NCBI GenBank assembly: GCA_024516155.1
Contig: JAJJXM010000014.1
Coordinates: 186,001-250,000 of the forward strand
Direction: 5' to 3'
DNA: 64,000 nucleotides
Source: Pyronema omphalodes
Lineage: Eukaryota > Ascomycota > Pezizomycetes > Pezizales > Pyronemataceae
This document shows positions 23,634 to 34,683 of the stretch, piece after piece. The notes beneath the pieces were generated by a model. It saw nothing but the letters and a program-made list of their open reading frames with translations. It was not told the origin of the DNA and ran no database searches. Made by a program: the position numbers and the translations under genes. How positions within the stretch are numbered: position 1 is the first letter of the stretch; every line of letters begins with the position of its first letter.

Positions 23634-24953
23634 GACAGTGGACCTTCCCGCCCTTCCCGCCCTTCCTCCCAGTTATTCCTTATATATCCACCGATTTAAA
23701 TTTCAATGCTAGACAATACGGAGTACTTTCAACAAACCCCAGCCATATAAAACATAACCCAGCGTAAAAGGGGCCAAGAGCTGCAGTTTCAGAAGCTTGT
23801 TACAGCTCCAGCGTCCCGAAAGGACTGCTGAATATCAGGACTCAAGAGATGAACTACGGCAATGGATATTTATATAAGGATAAGGACAAGCACGGGATAG
23901 AGATAAGGACAGGATAAGGACAGGATAAGGACAGGATAAGGACAGGATAAAGATAAAGATAAAGATAAAGAAGCAGGGGATACTATTTAGAATTTTAGAT
24001 AGATCAACCGGGGATAATGTTTTAAAGTATATTGGTTATGTATGTATGATGTATATACAGAAGCTCCTAGATACAATAAAATCTGTGAAAATCCTTTAGT
24101 TGAGAATTCGAGGCAAAGTGCTTGGAACTTTTGCAACCTTTGGAACTTTTGGAACTTGGTGATGGCTTGATGATTTAAGTAGGCTGCGTCTGGATTATCC
24201 GTCAACTAGAATGGCATGCTTTACTTTTTGGTGTATGTTGATATTTATTACACATCAGCTTTCTTAAAATCAATTTTTCTTTTGTTCTTGGAGATGACGG
24301 ATTTTGGTGCTTCTGAGGGTGGGGAGGGGGGGGGGGGGGGTGGGAATTTCTTCCACTAGTGCATACCATGATACCAGTATGTATTTACAAGTTACAATGA
24401 GACTGGTTCACAAGGCAAGGTATCACATTCGAGTGATGAATCATGATGCGCTTTTTTAAAAAAAACAATAACTTCACCTGGATAAGAAAAAGAACGGGGA
24501 TATATATATATATATATATATATAAATAGCATTGTGCAAAGATGTTATGAAGTTTGACAGATGTGTAGGTGGGGAGTTGGTAATTTCTGGAATTTGAAAT
24601 TTGAAATTCTTGTGTGGATATATCCCCTGGATTCCTGTAGCATGAACTTTGCACTTTGTTGTGTAGATGCATTTTGGGGGGGGTTTGAAGGAAAGGTGGG
24701 AGTTACTTGGTATGTGTATTTGTATTTGGGAGAGACAGATAGATATCCTCTTTGGATGGAGTTGAAGGTTCGGGTGGTATTTGTATCTTGGAATTGGGTT
24801 GAAAAAAAAACTTCAGGAGTATTTCCAGTGCTGTGCTGTACATATCACTGTGCCTGACTTTTGTACCAAGATCAAACGACAGATGCTAAGACAGGTTGGA
24901 TCGCAAATAACTGCCGTCTCTCAACTGCTATGTGTTTTCTTGATGATTTTGGT
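23634..24953. other. Intergenic region, short simple repeats only
   Basis: 'ggataaggaca' direct repeats at about 23870-23970, a G-run at about 24328-24341, (TA)n at about 24500-24525. No gene-like frame. Confidence 0.4.
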
Positions 24954-25710
24954 CGGACCTCCCAACCGTATAGCCAGTTTACCGGGTAAAATCGTAAACC
25001 AGGTAAACTGAAATAATAATTCACAGTTAGTTGGTGCAGTTTTGGTGTCCCGAATACACAGTTGGTTCAGTTTTGAGGGGTCCCAGGTAACTGCCGTGCA
25101 CTGATTAAACGGACTCGATAAATACAACCCAGTTTAACCGCATCGGGAACCAGTGCATGCAGGAATCAATAATGTATTCAACCTCGTTTAATCTATTGGT
25201 GGCCGAGCCTGCCGGTATCTGAACCCTCCTTATTCCACCAGCTTCTGGTAACCAGATTTCCCAACCTCTATGAAATGGCGGTGAACATGCTCTCAGTTCC
25301 CGCGATGGCTGCAGGGTCTGGGCTGCTGTTTTCCGAACGCAAGCGGATCATTATATCGCACCGCCATTGAATGCAGGCAGATACCCTGGAAGTCATTGAT
25401 AGGCTCAAGAGCTTCAATCGTAGGCGTCAGTTTTGATTTCTGGCAACCCGATTAGGATAGAATTTTGTTATGTATGCACTGAATAATATTTATTGCCCCT
25501 TCATAAACCAGTTCTCGCAGTTTTAAACCGTTAACCTGGTTTGCCATGCCTTGCATTCAGTTAACTGGTTTTTGCAGTTTAACCGGTTTATACTACTGAC
25601 AGTAAACTGAACTGGGTCGCCGTACTGTTCTCATATTCAAACAGTCTGTATAGTCTGTATAGTCCGTTTTGGCTGGCATTTAGAACTGGTTTGTACGACT
25701 GGGTGGTCTG
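24954..25710 (+). mobile_element. hAT-type relic, copy 1 (757 bp)
   Basis: The left end reads CGGACCTCCCAACCGTA. The right end, ...TACGACTGGGTGGTCTG, is its imperfect inverted repeat. Subterminal regions carry many AACTGGTT/AACCAGTT motifs, as hAT ends often do. At about 25270-25437 the plus strand encodes a decayed hAT C-terminal dimerisation segment (MAVNMLSVPAMAAG, then FSERKRIIISHRH, a stop, MQADTLEVIDRLKSFNRRRQF). There is no transposase catalytic core, so it is non-autonomous and dead. Confidence 0.75.
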
Positions 25711-25847
25711 GGTGTGCACGTTTTTTGACACCTTGTGAGTACGCCGAGAAAAATATATCAGGTCGCAATATCTATTAAGGATGGTACCTATGACTAAAAA
25801 AAATGAAGGCTAAAATTAAAATGGAAAATAAGATGCTACTAGAGGAT
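25711..25847 (+). repeat. 137-bp flank unit, copy 1
   Basis: Begins GGTGTGCACG and ends CTACTAGAGGAT. It is repeated with a few changes at 26950-27087, directly after the second hAT relic. It therefore belongs to a duplicated unit (relic plus flank). Confidence 0.85.
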
Positions 25848-26949
25848 CAGACCTCCCAACCGTATAGCCAGTTTACCGGGTAAAATCGTAAACCAGGTAA
25901 ACTGAACTGATAATTCACAGTTAGTTGGTGCAGTTTTCGTATCCCGGATACGCAGTTGGTTCAGTTTTGAGGGTTCCATAGAACCAGGTAACTGCAGTGC
26001 ACTGATTGAACTGATTGAACTGACTCGGTAAACAGTTTACTGGTTGTCAGATACAAACCAGTTCAACCACCTCGTTGACTACTGCGCAGAAGAATAAACA
26101 GCCAAACCCATGCATGAAGGATCATAGACAGCCAAACCGGTGCAGATATTGTACCGAAACCTCGTTGGAACGCACCTCTGCTGGCCTGGATCCTCCTATA
26201 TATCTTGCCTAGACTATTTTCTCTTGACCTACAGAACTCAACCATACCTTACACTGCCATTTCTCTCCAACCAGCTACAATGAGTTCCGTTACCAGCGGC
26301 CTCTCCTCTATACCACCTGTTTTCAATACCCCGCTAGAACCTCAACAAGGCTCTGAAGATACGGCAACAGGTAGCCCCACGCAGCCGGACGAGTATGTTG
26401 ATTACTGTGCGCTGAGACTGGAGGCAGCACTTGGGGATGGTCCTTCTGCCATTGAGTTGTGGTGTGAGCCCCGGCAGCGGGCCAGATTCCCCAAACTTTG
26501 CAATACGGCTGTTGAAGTACTGCTGTCTATTTCCGCAATGAGCGCCGAGCCTGAGCGGCTGTTTTTCGAATGCAAGAAAATCATTATATCGGACCTTCAT
26601 TCGATGCAGGCAGACACTCTGGAGGGCATTGAGGGGCTCAAGAGCTTCAATCGTAGGCGTCAGTTGTTATTTCTGGGGACCAAATTAGGATAGAAGTTTT
26701 TTATGCATGCACTGAATGATATTTATTGCCCCTTTATAAACCAATTCCTCTGGACAAACCAGTTTTCGCAGTTTTAAACCGTTAACCTGGTTTGCCAAGC
26801 CTTGCATTCAGTGAACTGGTTTTTGCAGTTTACCCAGTTTATACTATGAACTGGGTCGCCGTACAGTTCTCATATTCAAACAGTCTGTATAGTCTGTACA
26901 GTCCGTTTTGGCTGGCATTTAGAACTGGTTTGTACGACTGGGAGGTCTG
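25848..26949 (+). mobile_element. hAT-type relic, copy 2 (1102 bp)
   Basis: The ends are CAGACCTCCCAACCGTA and ...TACGACTGGGAGGTCTG, imperfect inverted repeats. It is homologous to copy 1 but about 350 bp longer, with extra sequence in the middle. It keeps an uninterrupted frame for the hAT C-terminal dimerisation domain (see 26280-26693). No 8-bp target duplication is visible at its own ends, consistent with spread by duplication of the whole unit rather than transposition. Confidence 0.78.
26280..26693 (+). pseudogene. Truncated hAT transposase, C-terminal dimerisation domain only
   Basis: 137 codons from ATG 26280 to TAG. The middle reads ELWCEPRQRARFPKLC, then SISAMSAEPERLFFECKKI, then MQADTLEGIEGLKSF. 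This follows the hAT dimerisation pattern (L-W....FP.L...A..VL.I.AMSAE.ERLF...K.II...R..M..D..E....LKSF). Full hAT transposases are about 600-900 residues with a BED finger and an RNase H-like core, all absent here. It is a remnant. Whether it is transcribed or domesticated as a small dimerisation protein cannot be told; the open frame makes that possible but unproven. Confidence 0.75.
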
Positions 26950-27087
26950 GGTGTGCACGGTTTTTGACACCTTGTGAGTATGCTGAGTAAAACACATCAG
27001 GTCACAATATCTATCATAGATGGTACCTATGACTAAAAAAAAATGAAGGCCAAAATTAAAATGGAAAATAAGATGCTACTAGAGGAT
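26950..27087 (+). repeat. 138-bp flank unit, copy 2
   Basis: Second copy of 25711-25847 with scattered substitutions. It ends in the same CTACTAGAGGAT, then runs into unrelated sequence at 27088. Confidence 0.85.
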
Positions 27088-27370
27088 ATTCTGTAAGTAA
27101 GGCTATATTGCGCAACGCTCATCGCTTTTGCTATTACGATTTACGGCAAAATGGGATTCCGACGGATGTATTGGTCTGGAAGTTATAACTATAAGAAGTT
27201 AGTATGTAAACAAGATAGATATTCCCTTCGCGGGGTTTGAATTGTTGGAATGTCATGTGAACTTTAAGTTTAATAGATATGACTGCCGTGTGTTTTTAAC
27301 GGGGGGCGTAAAAAAAGGGTATTTGGTAGTTTTGTAGACAGTGAGTATATGGCAGACTTAAAGGGCTGGG
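27088..27370. other. Short intergenic stretch
   Basis: No gene, repeat or site recognised between the hAT tandem unit and the inverted-repeat element. Confidence 0.4.
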
Positions 27371-27959
27371 GTACGGCAACGCATCTGTACATGGAGGGAC
27401 AAAAAAACTTTGCATTTTTAATTTGCATTTACACTTTTCACTTTTCATCGGTTGCAACGCAGCAGTGCAACAGAGGAAGAGTGCCCACCTACCAAAATAA
27501 ATTGTCGCCACAACGACGCAGCCACACCGCTGACTAAAACACTGACAGATGCGCATCACAAAATCGCAAGCGCGTACCGCTGCTGCACTGCGCAGAGATG
27601 CGGTTTTGCTTCAACGCTTGAAGACACAGCGTGATACTTTACTTGGGCATTCATAGATGGATGAAATGTTGAATTTACGTGTTATGTGTTATTTTACAAT
27701 GTTATCCTGTATCTCTATATCTCAGATTTGTCCTTTCTCCGCGTCATGCACCAGAGTTTTCTCCACCATGATCTCTACTACCAAGATTGCCACCGCAGAG
27801 TGGATACAGGTAAGCAATGCTCCCGCTATGGAGGATGACCAGGAAGGAAGAAGAATAGGCTGGGAAACACTGATCAAATCTGAGAACGAGCATGAAGCAG
27901 TTCTGATCGAACAAGACGTATAATGCTGTAAAAAAAACAAACACCAAAGACAGATACAT

Positions 27960-28260
27960 AGACAAGCCGAAGAAGTGAGAGGAAGAAGAGAAAAGGATGA
28001 GATGAAAACTGAAGAGAGGCGAGTGGAGAAGTCTGAAAAGAAGAGGAAAAAGGCTAGGGCGAAGTGAGAGAGGCGGGGAGAAGGGGAGCGGAGATGAGTG
28101 AAACGGAGCAGAGAAGAGAGGAGCGGTGAGAAGAGAGGAGCGGAGAGAAGAGGAGCGGTAAGAAGAGGAGCGGTGAGGAAAAAAAGGGAGAGAAAAGAAG
28201 AGCAGAGGAGAGCTGGGGGAAGCAGAGGAGAGCTGGGGAGAGCAGAGGAGAGCAGGGGAG
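27960..28260 (+). repeat. Polypurine (GA-rich) tract
   Basis: About 300 bases almost wholly A and G on the plus strand, made of degenerate 'gagcagagga' and 'gagaagagg' units. Long purine tracts can form triplex/H-DNA; here that is inference. Confidence 0.8.
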
Positions 28261-28262
28261 AG

Positions 28263-28282
28263 TAGGGTTAGGGTAACCCTAA
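28263..28282. repeat. Head-to-head telomere-like junction
   Basis: TAGGGTTAGGG runs directly into TAACCCTAA, so two telomere-type (TTAGGG) stretches face each other. It is very short and could be chance, but it lies between the polypurine tract and the right inverted arm. Confidence 0.55.
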
Positions 28283-28402
28283 TCAGAAGTGTGGCTGTGT
28301 CGTTGCGTTGCAACAGATGAAACCTGAAAAATGAAAATTGCAAATGCAAATTAAAAATGCAAAAGTTTTTTTGTCCCTCCATGTACAGATGCGTTGCCGT
28401 AC

Positions 28403-30264
28403 TGGGGGCACATTCCATAATTACATGCTACTTTTTGAAGCCAGCTGCCATAAGTTTTTCGCTCTTACGATTTGCTTTCGTCCTACCGCATAACGCTTTC
28501 ACTCTCTGTTGTTACCTACCTTCAATATATATAGGCCCCTTTGTTGTGGTATGGATTGTAGTATTTTTCCACTACGTCGGTAACGTTCCCAACCTTCGAG
28601 CTTTATAAGGTTCGGTGGTGAGATGATGTTGTTTACATGTAAGATCCTCGGAGCACGGAGGGACCGGATTGTCATTGGTGATCTTTGATGATCGCAACAC
28701 GACGCTTAGATGATGTCACGCGGATCATTTGTATGATCGACCATATAAAATGACTGATGCCTTACCCACCTACCCACCTACCCACCCACGGATTCTTATT
28801 TCTTTCAATTCTTATTTCTTTAATTCCTTCCACCTTTTCAAATCTTACAATTATTTCGTTCACGTCCAGTCATTTAAATATTAAAATACAAAAACAAACC
28901 TCCGCCGCTGCTGCTGCCGCCAAAGACTCTTGTGCATTGGTTGTTATGGGCCGCGTAATCCTCCGTTTGTTGTCCTGCGCCAGCCCGTCGCAGACTTGCA
29001 GCCCGTTGTACGCCAAGTCTTGGCTTTCCCGCGCCGCGCCCCACAACTCCGAATACATCCCAGGCCCTGGGGCTCGGATAAACTTCTCATTGAATAGTTA
29101 ACCATTGCACATCATCACGTGCCGCTAACGGATTATCCTACACTACTGAAACTATGGAGCTGCGGAGTATACTCCATACTTAAGGGGCTTCCGTTTGCAG
29201 TGTTGGAATCCGCAGAGACCGTGCGCGCTGTTACATGCCAATATAGAGTAGAGTGTTGGAGGAGTCATCACAAATGCGACAGGAAGCTACGTATCCCACT
29301 AACATGATGCTGCGATGATGTAGAAAGAGATATACGCGCTGGGTTTAATGATGCTAAGTGATGGTGCACCATACAGTGTCCACTGTCCACGCCTGCCCGA
29401 ACGTTACTTCGTCATGCACAAGTCGCGAGGGTTATCCAAACCCTAAGCAGCTACCTTCAGGAAAGGTCCTTAGAACCCTGCAAGCTGCCACCATTCTCAA
29501 ACCCCCCAATAAGCTTAGACACCCAGTATATTCTAAGCCCAAAATAGTCTAGCATCCCCGTAGTGATCCGCATTGCATCTGAGCAACGCCTGTGCAACAT
29601 TGGCATCACCAAAAATAGGTGCACTTTGTTTCGTAGAGTGTCGCTCAGCCCTGCCAACAACCCCCCCTAATCAGCATAGCCTCCTTTACAACCCCCCCCC
29701 TCATCCCCCCCCCGGTTATTGTAAAGGCACAAAGTGGACCCCCCCCCGACCCTCCTTCCCACAAAGTTAACCTGCCAGCGAACTGAACTATCGAAAAATA
29801 ACGAACGATCCGTCCGACAACCTTACTTCAACTCCACATCTCGCAACAGACCGACGACCGACGACCGACAGCTAAAAAGAAGCCACCGACGAAACTGATC
29901 GGAGAGTTTTTATTTAGCCAGCATAAGCAGCAACACCATAACTCGAAGGGAAGAGTTAGAGCTTCGATATAGTTGGATAACGACAGTTGGTTTCACGAAA
30001 AACAAAAGCAAAGCAACAACCCGTCTGCTTCTTAACAACGAAGCATCAACGAAGCATCAACGGAGCAAACACCCGCCTTAGTTTCGTCATAACCATTTCT
30101 CGCTTTATCCTCACCATTCAGATTCTTCAACGTTTCGATATCGACAAATAAAACTCGAACCGGCTCGCTTTTGTTTTTTTTTCCAGAACCTTCTCCCCAC
30201 CATCGGTTAAACGAAATACAAAATTACCTCCCAACTTCTCCTATTCATAACACGCTACCGAACC
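28403..30264. other. Intergenic region and leader of the next gene
   Basis: No conserved frame. C-runs lie at about 29660-29745. The last ~450 bases are an A/C-rich leader with 'cgacgaccgacgaccgac' and 'cgaagcatcaa' direct repeats. Confidence 0.4.
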
Positions 30265-31368
30265 ATGGCCACGATAAAAAGTTCCCGGAACCCTTTCCCG
30301 AAAGGTCCTTTCTTCTTTATTCGCGGCTTACAACTGATATGTTGTGCTGTTGTTTTGGGGATTTTGGCATTTTTTCAATATCATCTTTGGAATGATGGTT
30401 ATAAAATGCCATATGAGTTCTCGTTGCTGGACTTTTGTGTAAGTGTCCTCCTTTTGTTTTGTGTATGATGCCGTGTTCTGGTGGATTATGGGATGACTGG
30501 TGATGGTGATGGTGATGGTGGTGGTGGTGTATGGTGTATGGTATATAGTGTCAGCGCTGCATATCCGCTTACACCATCACCACCATCATCATCATCGCCA
30601 TTCATCATCCCAGCCCCACCAACGCAACACCCAAACCCAAACCTCCAAACCTTCAAAAAATCCTCGCATCTGCTAACACCCCTCCAGGCCTCCGCAACCC
30701 TCCTGCACATCCTCCTGACCTCCCTGCTCCTATTCTGCACCCGCCTCTCACCAATGTACCTAATCATCCTTGACTCCCTGCTTCTAATCCTCTGGAGCGT
30801 AGGTCTCGGCCTCCTAATCCGAGCGCTAGGCCGTTCCCTAAACGCCTCCTGCACCATTCTCCTCTGGGGTAACGACTCCGGAGTTCAAGTCTGCCAACTC
30901 TTTAAAGCTCTCGTGGCGTTCGTGTTCTTGAGTACCTTTATGACATTGTGTATGGTTATCAATGCTGTGGTGGTCAGGAAACGAATCGCTGAGTTGCAGT
31001 ATGCTTATGAGAGAACTGAGAATCCGGTGACGGAATATAAAGGCGCCGGAAATGATGCTGGTGCTGGTGCCGGGGCTGGTTTTGGTAGTGGTGTCGGTGA
31101 TGGGTTTGGTGCTGGTGAGGCACAAACACGCTTAAGGGATAGTGAGGCGTTTGCAGCACCGTCTACACAGGCGGCTTATATGTCACAGAATAACCAGCAG
31201 GGTCAACAGGGGGGAAATGTCTACGCGGGAACTCAGTGGGGAGGTCCTTATGCGGGACAGAATGAGTATAATCAGCAACAGGGGTATTCGCAGCAGACTC
31301 AGACTCAGCAGCAGCAGGGTTATAGATTGCAGCAGGGACAGGTTTATCAGCAGGGGGGTTATAGTTAG
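30265..31368 (+). CDS. Four-helix membrane protein, probably MARVEL domain
   Basis: Two exons: 30265-30438 and 30688-31368; 284 residues. The intron has GTAAGT, branch ctgctaacacc and acceptor cctccag, and joins LLDFC to ASATLL. Four hydrophobic segments: about 20-40 (LQLICCAVVLGILAFF), 54-76, 79-103 and about 133-158 (ALVAFVFLSTFMTLCMVINA). Cytoplasmic ends are short, with a long C-terminal tail rich in G/A and then Q/Y/N (QQGYSQQ, QQQQGY). This shape (M-x4 bundle plus Gln-rich tail) is typical of fungal MARVEL-domain proteins. Family knowledge: such proteins sit in the plasma membrane, for example in eisosome-associated compartments. The assignment rests on topology, since MARVEL has few fixed residues. 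Confidence 0.75.
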
Positions 31369-32891
31369 GGGGTGTTGGTGGATGGTAGGAGGAGGTTCTG
31401 AGCTTTCGTGAGGACAGGGACGGCGGGGTGGAAGGTGGGGGGTTTATACCTCTTGAATGCTGCAATAACTACTTACCTGCATGCATACATCCAGTAGTGA
31501 ATTAGAAGGTTGTCATTTTTTTTTGTCTTGCTCTTTCTCTTGCTCTTGGTTTTTGCTCTTGGTTCTGGTTTCTCATAACTTTTTCATCATGGTCCTGCTT
31601 TGCTTTTGCTTTTGCTTTCGTTGGTTGCTTGGGTTTTTGATTATTATAGGTATGTTATGAGGCTGGTTTTTTGTTCTTTTTTTTGGATTGTTGGATGTTG
31701 GATTGTCGATTTTGGATTTTTTTGTTGGAGGTTTTTGTAGGTTTTGTAGGTTTTGTAGGTTTTGTAGGTTTTGTAGGTTTTGTAGGTTTTGTAGGTTTTG
31801 TAGGTTTTGTAGGTTTTGTAGGTTTTGTAGGTTTTGTAGGTTTTGTAGGTTTTGTAGGTTTTGTAGGTTTTGTAGGTTTTGTAGGTTTTGTAGGTTTTGT
31901 AGGTTTTGTAGGTTTTGTAGGTTTTGTAGGTTTTTTGTTGTAGGTTTTTTTTTTTCGTTGATTTTTGTAGGTTTTGGAGGTTTTGTAGGTTCTGTAGGTT
32001 TCTAGTTCGGATGCAAATACATACATACATACATAGTACCAGCGGATTGATCTATCATCTTTCATCTTTCATCTTTCATCATTCATCATCCATCATTCAT
32101 CATACATCTCATCATCCATCATCCATCATTCATCTTTCATTTTTTGATTTTTTGTTTCATGTTGGTTGCTGTAACCTGTTTATTGCTTATAAGGAGTCTA
32201 AGGACATCATAAGCTTTCGGATTATCAGCTTGAAATATAAATATACCATCTTTTTATTTATTTTTCCTTTTTGTTTGTTCAAAATCTAATGGAATGTCAT
32301 AAAAGCATTACTTTCAACGAGAATAAATTTTCTTTCCAATACACTTGTTACAGCCCTGTCTCAGTTCAATTGCTATTTGCTATTTGCCATTTTCATCTTC
32401 AATAAAAACCAGATAATCCCGATATCACTACCCCCCCCCCCCCCCCAACAGCCCCCAACAACCCACCCGGCCAACTGCATCAAAAAACAGCAGAAATCGC
32501 ATACCCCCCTCACAACATGTAACAAAAACTCACCGATACCACATTCCACGAGCAACCATCAACACCCAAGGCTAGCCTCAAAAAACCGTCTACGGGGCTC
32601 ACGAACAAAAAAAAAAAAAAACACAATTAATTACTACTGAAACCAACAGAAAAAAAAAAAAAAAAAAAAGAAATTTCAGATTGGTATAAAAAACAAAAAA
32701 ACAAAACGACAACAGAAGACAGGATATATCGAACCAAGCAATTCAAGTACTAGCCCCTTCGTCGCTGTCAAGTTCTACTTCTTCATCTTAAAATCCTCAC
32801 GACTACCGGTACCCCCCCCTCCTCCCCCCCGGCCCAGACCACCTGGATCATTTGCACCATCTTTATCGCCTTCTCCTTGAGTTGGATGTTA
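31369..32891. other. Intergenic region with minisatellite and simple repeats
   Basis: Between convergent genes. It holds the 9-bp minisatellite (listed separately), (CATA)n at about 32013-32033, CATCATT/CATCTTT repeats at about 32050-32140, a C-run near 32432-32446, and A-runs at about 32609-32622 and 32651-32669. No gene. Confidence 0.5.
31730..31935 (+). repeat. 9-bp minisatellite, unit GTAGGTTTT, ~22 copies
   Basis: A very homogeneous array, followed by degenerate copies to about 32003. Because 9 is a multiple of 3, frames stay open on both strands (CRF, VGF, TYK repeats), but there are no gene signals, so these frames are not genes. Confidence 0.93.
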
Positions 32892-34683
32892 TTATACATC
32901 CATTTTACCGGTAGCTTCTTCATCTTCATCATCATCCTCATCATAACTACCAGCATCACTCATCTCATCTTCATCATCCTCTCCGTCGCCTTCGTTGGCC
33001 GTGGTATCACTGTTTGCGTATCGCTGAACGTATTCTAGTTGGAACAGAATAAGTTAGCACAAAGTTGATAATCTTAGTCAGCCTCGTTTGGGCTGGATGA
33101 GAGCAAGACATCTTATATCACTCGAATTAAATTCCGAGCAGATTGTCTTACTATTCATATTAGGAGCTTTCAAAGTTGCAATAGCAATCAACCCGTAATT
33201 CTTTAGATACTCCAGCAAGTTTCATGTAGAAACCAAGTGGTATATCGAGAAAATTAAGGCTCATCAATTCACCATTATCGCAACCTTGAACAGCCCTAAT
33301 GATTCACGACCGCCGTCTATGAATCTCTGGAGGAGAGCAGAAATAAACATACCCCTGACTTTCGCATCATATAGACTTGGTTCCCTCATAAGAAGTGCAG
33401 CAGCCTCACCATTGAGAGGATCCGTAGGGTTAGGATATCTCAATAGCTGCGGCAAAAACACCTCGAAGATATTTATCATGTCATACATTGGTGACCAGGT
33501 TTGGTTGATGACGTCCAAACAAACGGAACCACTTCTGTTAGCTTGTTAGCCTGTTTCTCTAAACAGTTATAAGCAATGTAACACAAAGTACTAAAGCTTC
33601 AACTTTCATTGTTGAGCAGCCACAGAATCGAAGTATGTAGACATTAAAGTTGCAATCCACCGGTCGGCAAGAAAGGAGGGAATTGGATCACTGACAGTTC
33701 ATCGATATTTGGGTGAAAAATACGGTTCATAAATCCAATGCTGGGTGATTTATAGGGATACGTCTCTGGCAGTTCAACGTGGATCTTCCATACGCCGCCG
33801 CGAAAAGGTGCTATAAGCGGGGGGCGTTAGCAACAAAGCCTTGATATTTGCACGACCAGGTGGGGTAAATGGGCCAGAACGCCACACCGTGACGACAGTC
33901 AAGGAGCTCAGAAAGATTTACGTACTCTCATCAGGCCCCTTAAAGCGCACATAGAATTCCGACCTGTAGCATCATATACCATAAGCTCCTGTTCTCAATC
34001 CGTGGCCGGGCGATGTGTTTGCGCGTTGGGAAGGGAGGGGAGGTTACACTATAGTTGTTAGCACGGCATCCAATAAGGCGTGTGACGTAGCCACAGAAAG
34101 CCCTGCTTCGCTTAACTCAAATGACGTGAAGGATCATGGCTTACTATTATCATTCACCAGCTCAACCTCAAAGTCACTCATCATCCTGGCCAATTATCAG
34201 CAAATCGTTTCTGGCATAAGCATATCCCACACGCGTAAAGTATGCGGACGTGAAGCGGCAGTGGTGAAGATAGCGCCAACAGCACGAAGCGACAGCAGCG
34301 AAAGCAGCGAAAGCAGCGGATGTAACGCCATGAACGCAAGCAACGCAAGCAACACTCAGCCGCGGAAAACAGTACAAAAAAGGCGAGTATCTAGGGTACC
34401 ACATACAGCCTGCTCATTTCGTTAGTAAGCGTGGTTCTTATTCCCTAACCCCCTTCACTCCCGTGACGCATTCGTTATCAGGAAAAGGTAAAGTACTTCA
34501 TAACCTAGGATAAGAGAGGGATGTCAGTAACGCGTACTCCACGATTCTCCACGATTCATGGAACTCCCGCACGCGCAACGAGCACAAGCAAACGGTGGAT
34601 AACGATAATGATGATGATGATGATGGTAAGACTGGGATATATGCACGCACATCTGACTCGATTCTTCTTCTTGGAGAACTCAT
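32892..34683 (-). CDS. UBC8: Ubiquitin-conjugating enzyme E2, Ubc8/UBE2H type, with micro-exons
   Basis: Model of eight minus-strand exons: 34683-34651, 34504-34497 (8 nt), 34185-34145, 34048 (1 nt), 33963-33926, 33810-33696, 33534-33353, 33034-32892; 186 residues. Family knowledge: Ubc8 works with the GID/CTLH E3 ligase in regulated degradation of gluconeogenic enzymes. Seen: [20 protein letters not shown] start; [21 protein letters not shown] motif (73-75); catalytic Cys84 in [23 protein letters not shown]-terminal acidic tail typical of Ubc8. Both micro-exons are needed: GTTATGAA restores V-M-K, and the single T restores the Met of the N-D-x-M-x-E-F motif and the frame. Each lies between AG and GT. 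The residues shown are conserved in yeast Ubc8 from memory. Introns of 311 and 318 nt are long for this gene. Confidence 0.9.

Larger units (their letters stand above)
27371..28402. mobile_element. 1.03-kb element bounded by ~90-100-bp inverted repeats
   Basis: The left arm (27371-about 27461) starts GTACGGCAACGCATCTGTAC and continues ...tttaatttgcattt...ttgcaacgca. The right arm (about 28304-28402) is its inverted copy with short indels. The interior holds a small frame (27657-27923) without a recognised family and a purine-rich strand (about 27960-28260). Long terminal inverted repeats suggest a DNA-transposon derivative. Flanks share only a short TGGG, so a target duplication is not established. 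Confidence 0.65.

Noticed and set aside
27744..28418. 224-codon minus-strand frame inside the inverted-repeat element
   Set aside because: Mostly the complement of the polypurine tract (S/P/L/F repeats); no domain.
31644..32065. Overlapping open frames across the 31.7-kb minisatellite
   Set aside because: Frames stay open only because the 9-bp unit is a multiple of three; peptides are pure repeats on both strands and there are no gene signals.
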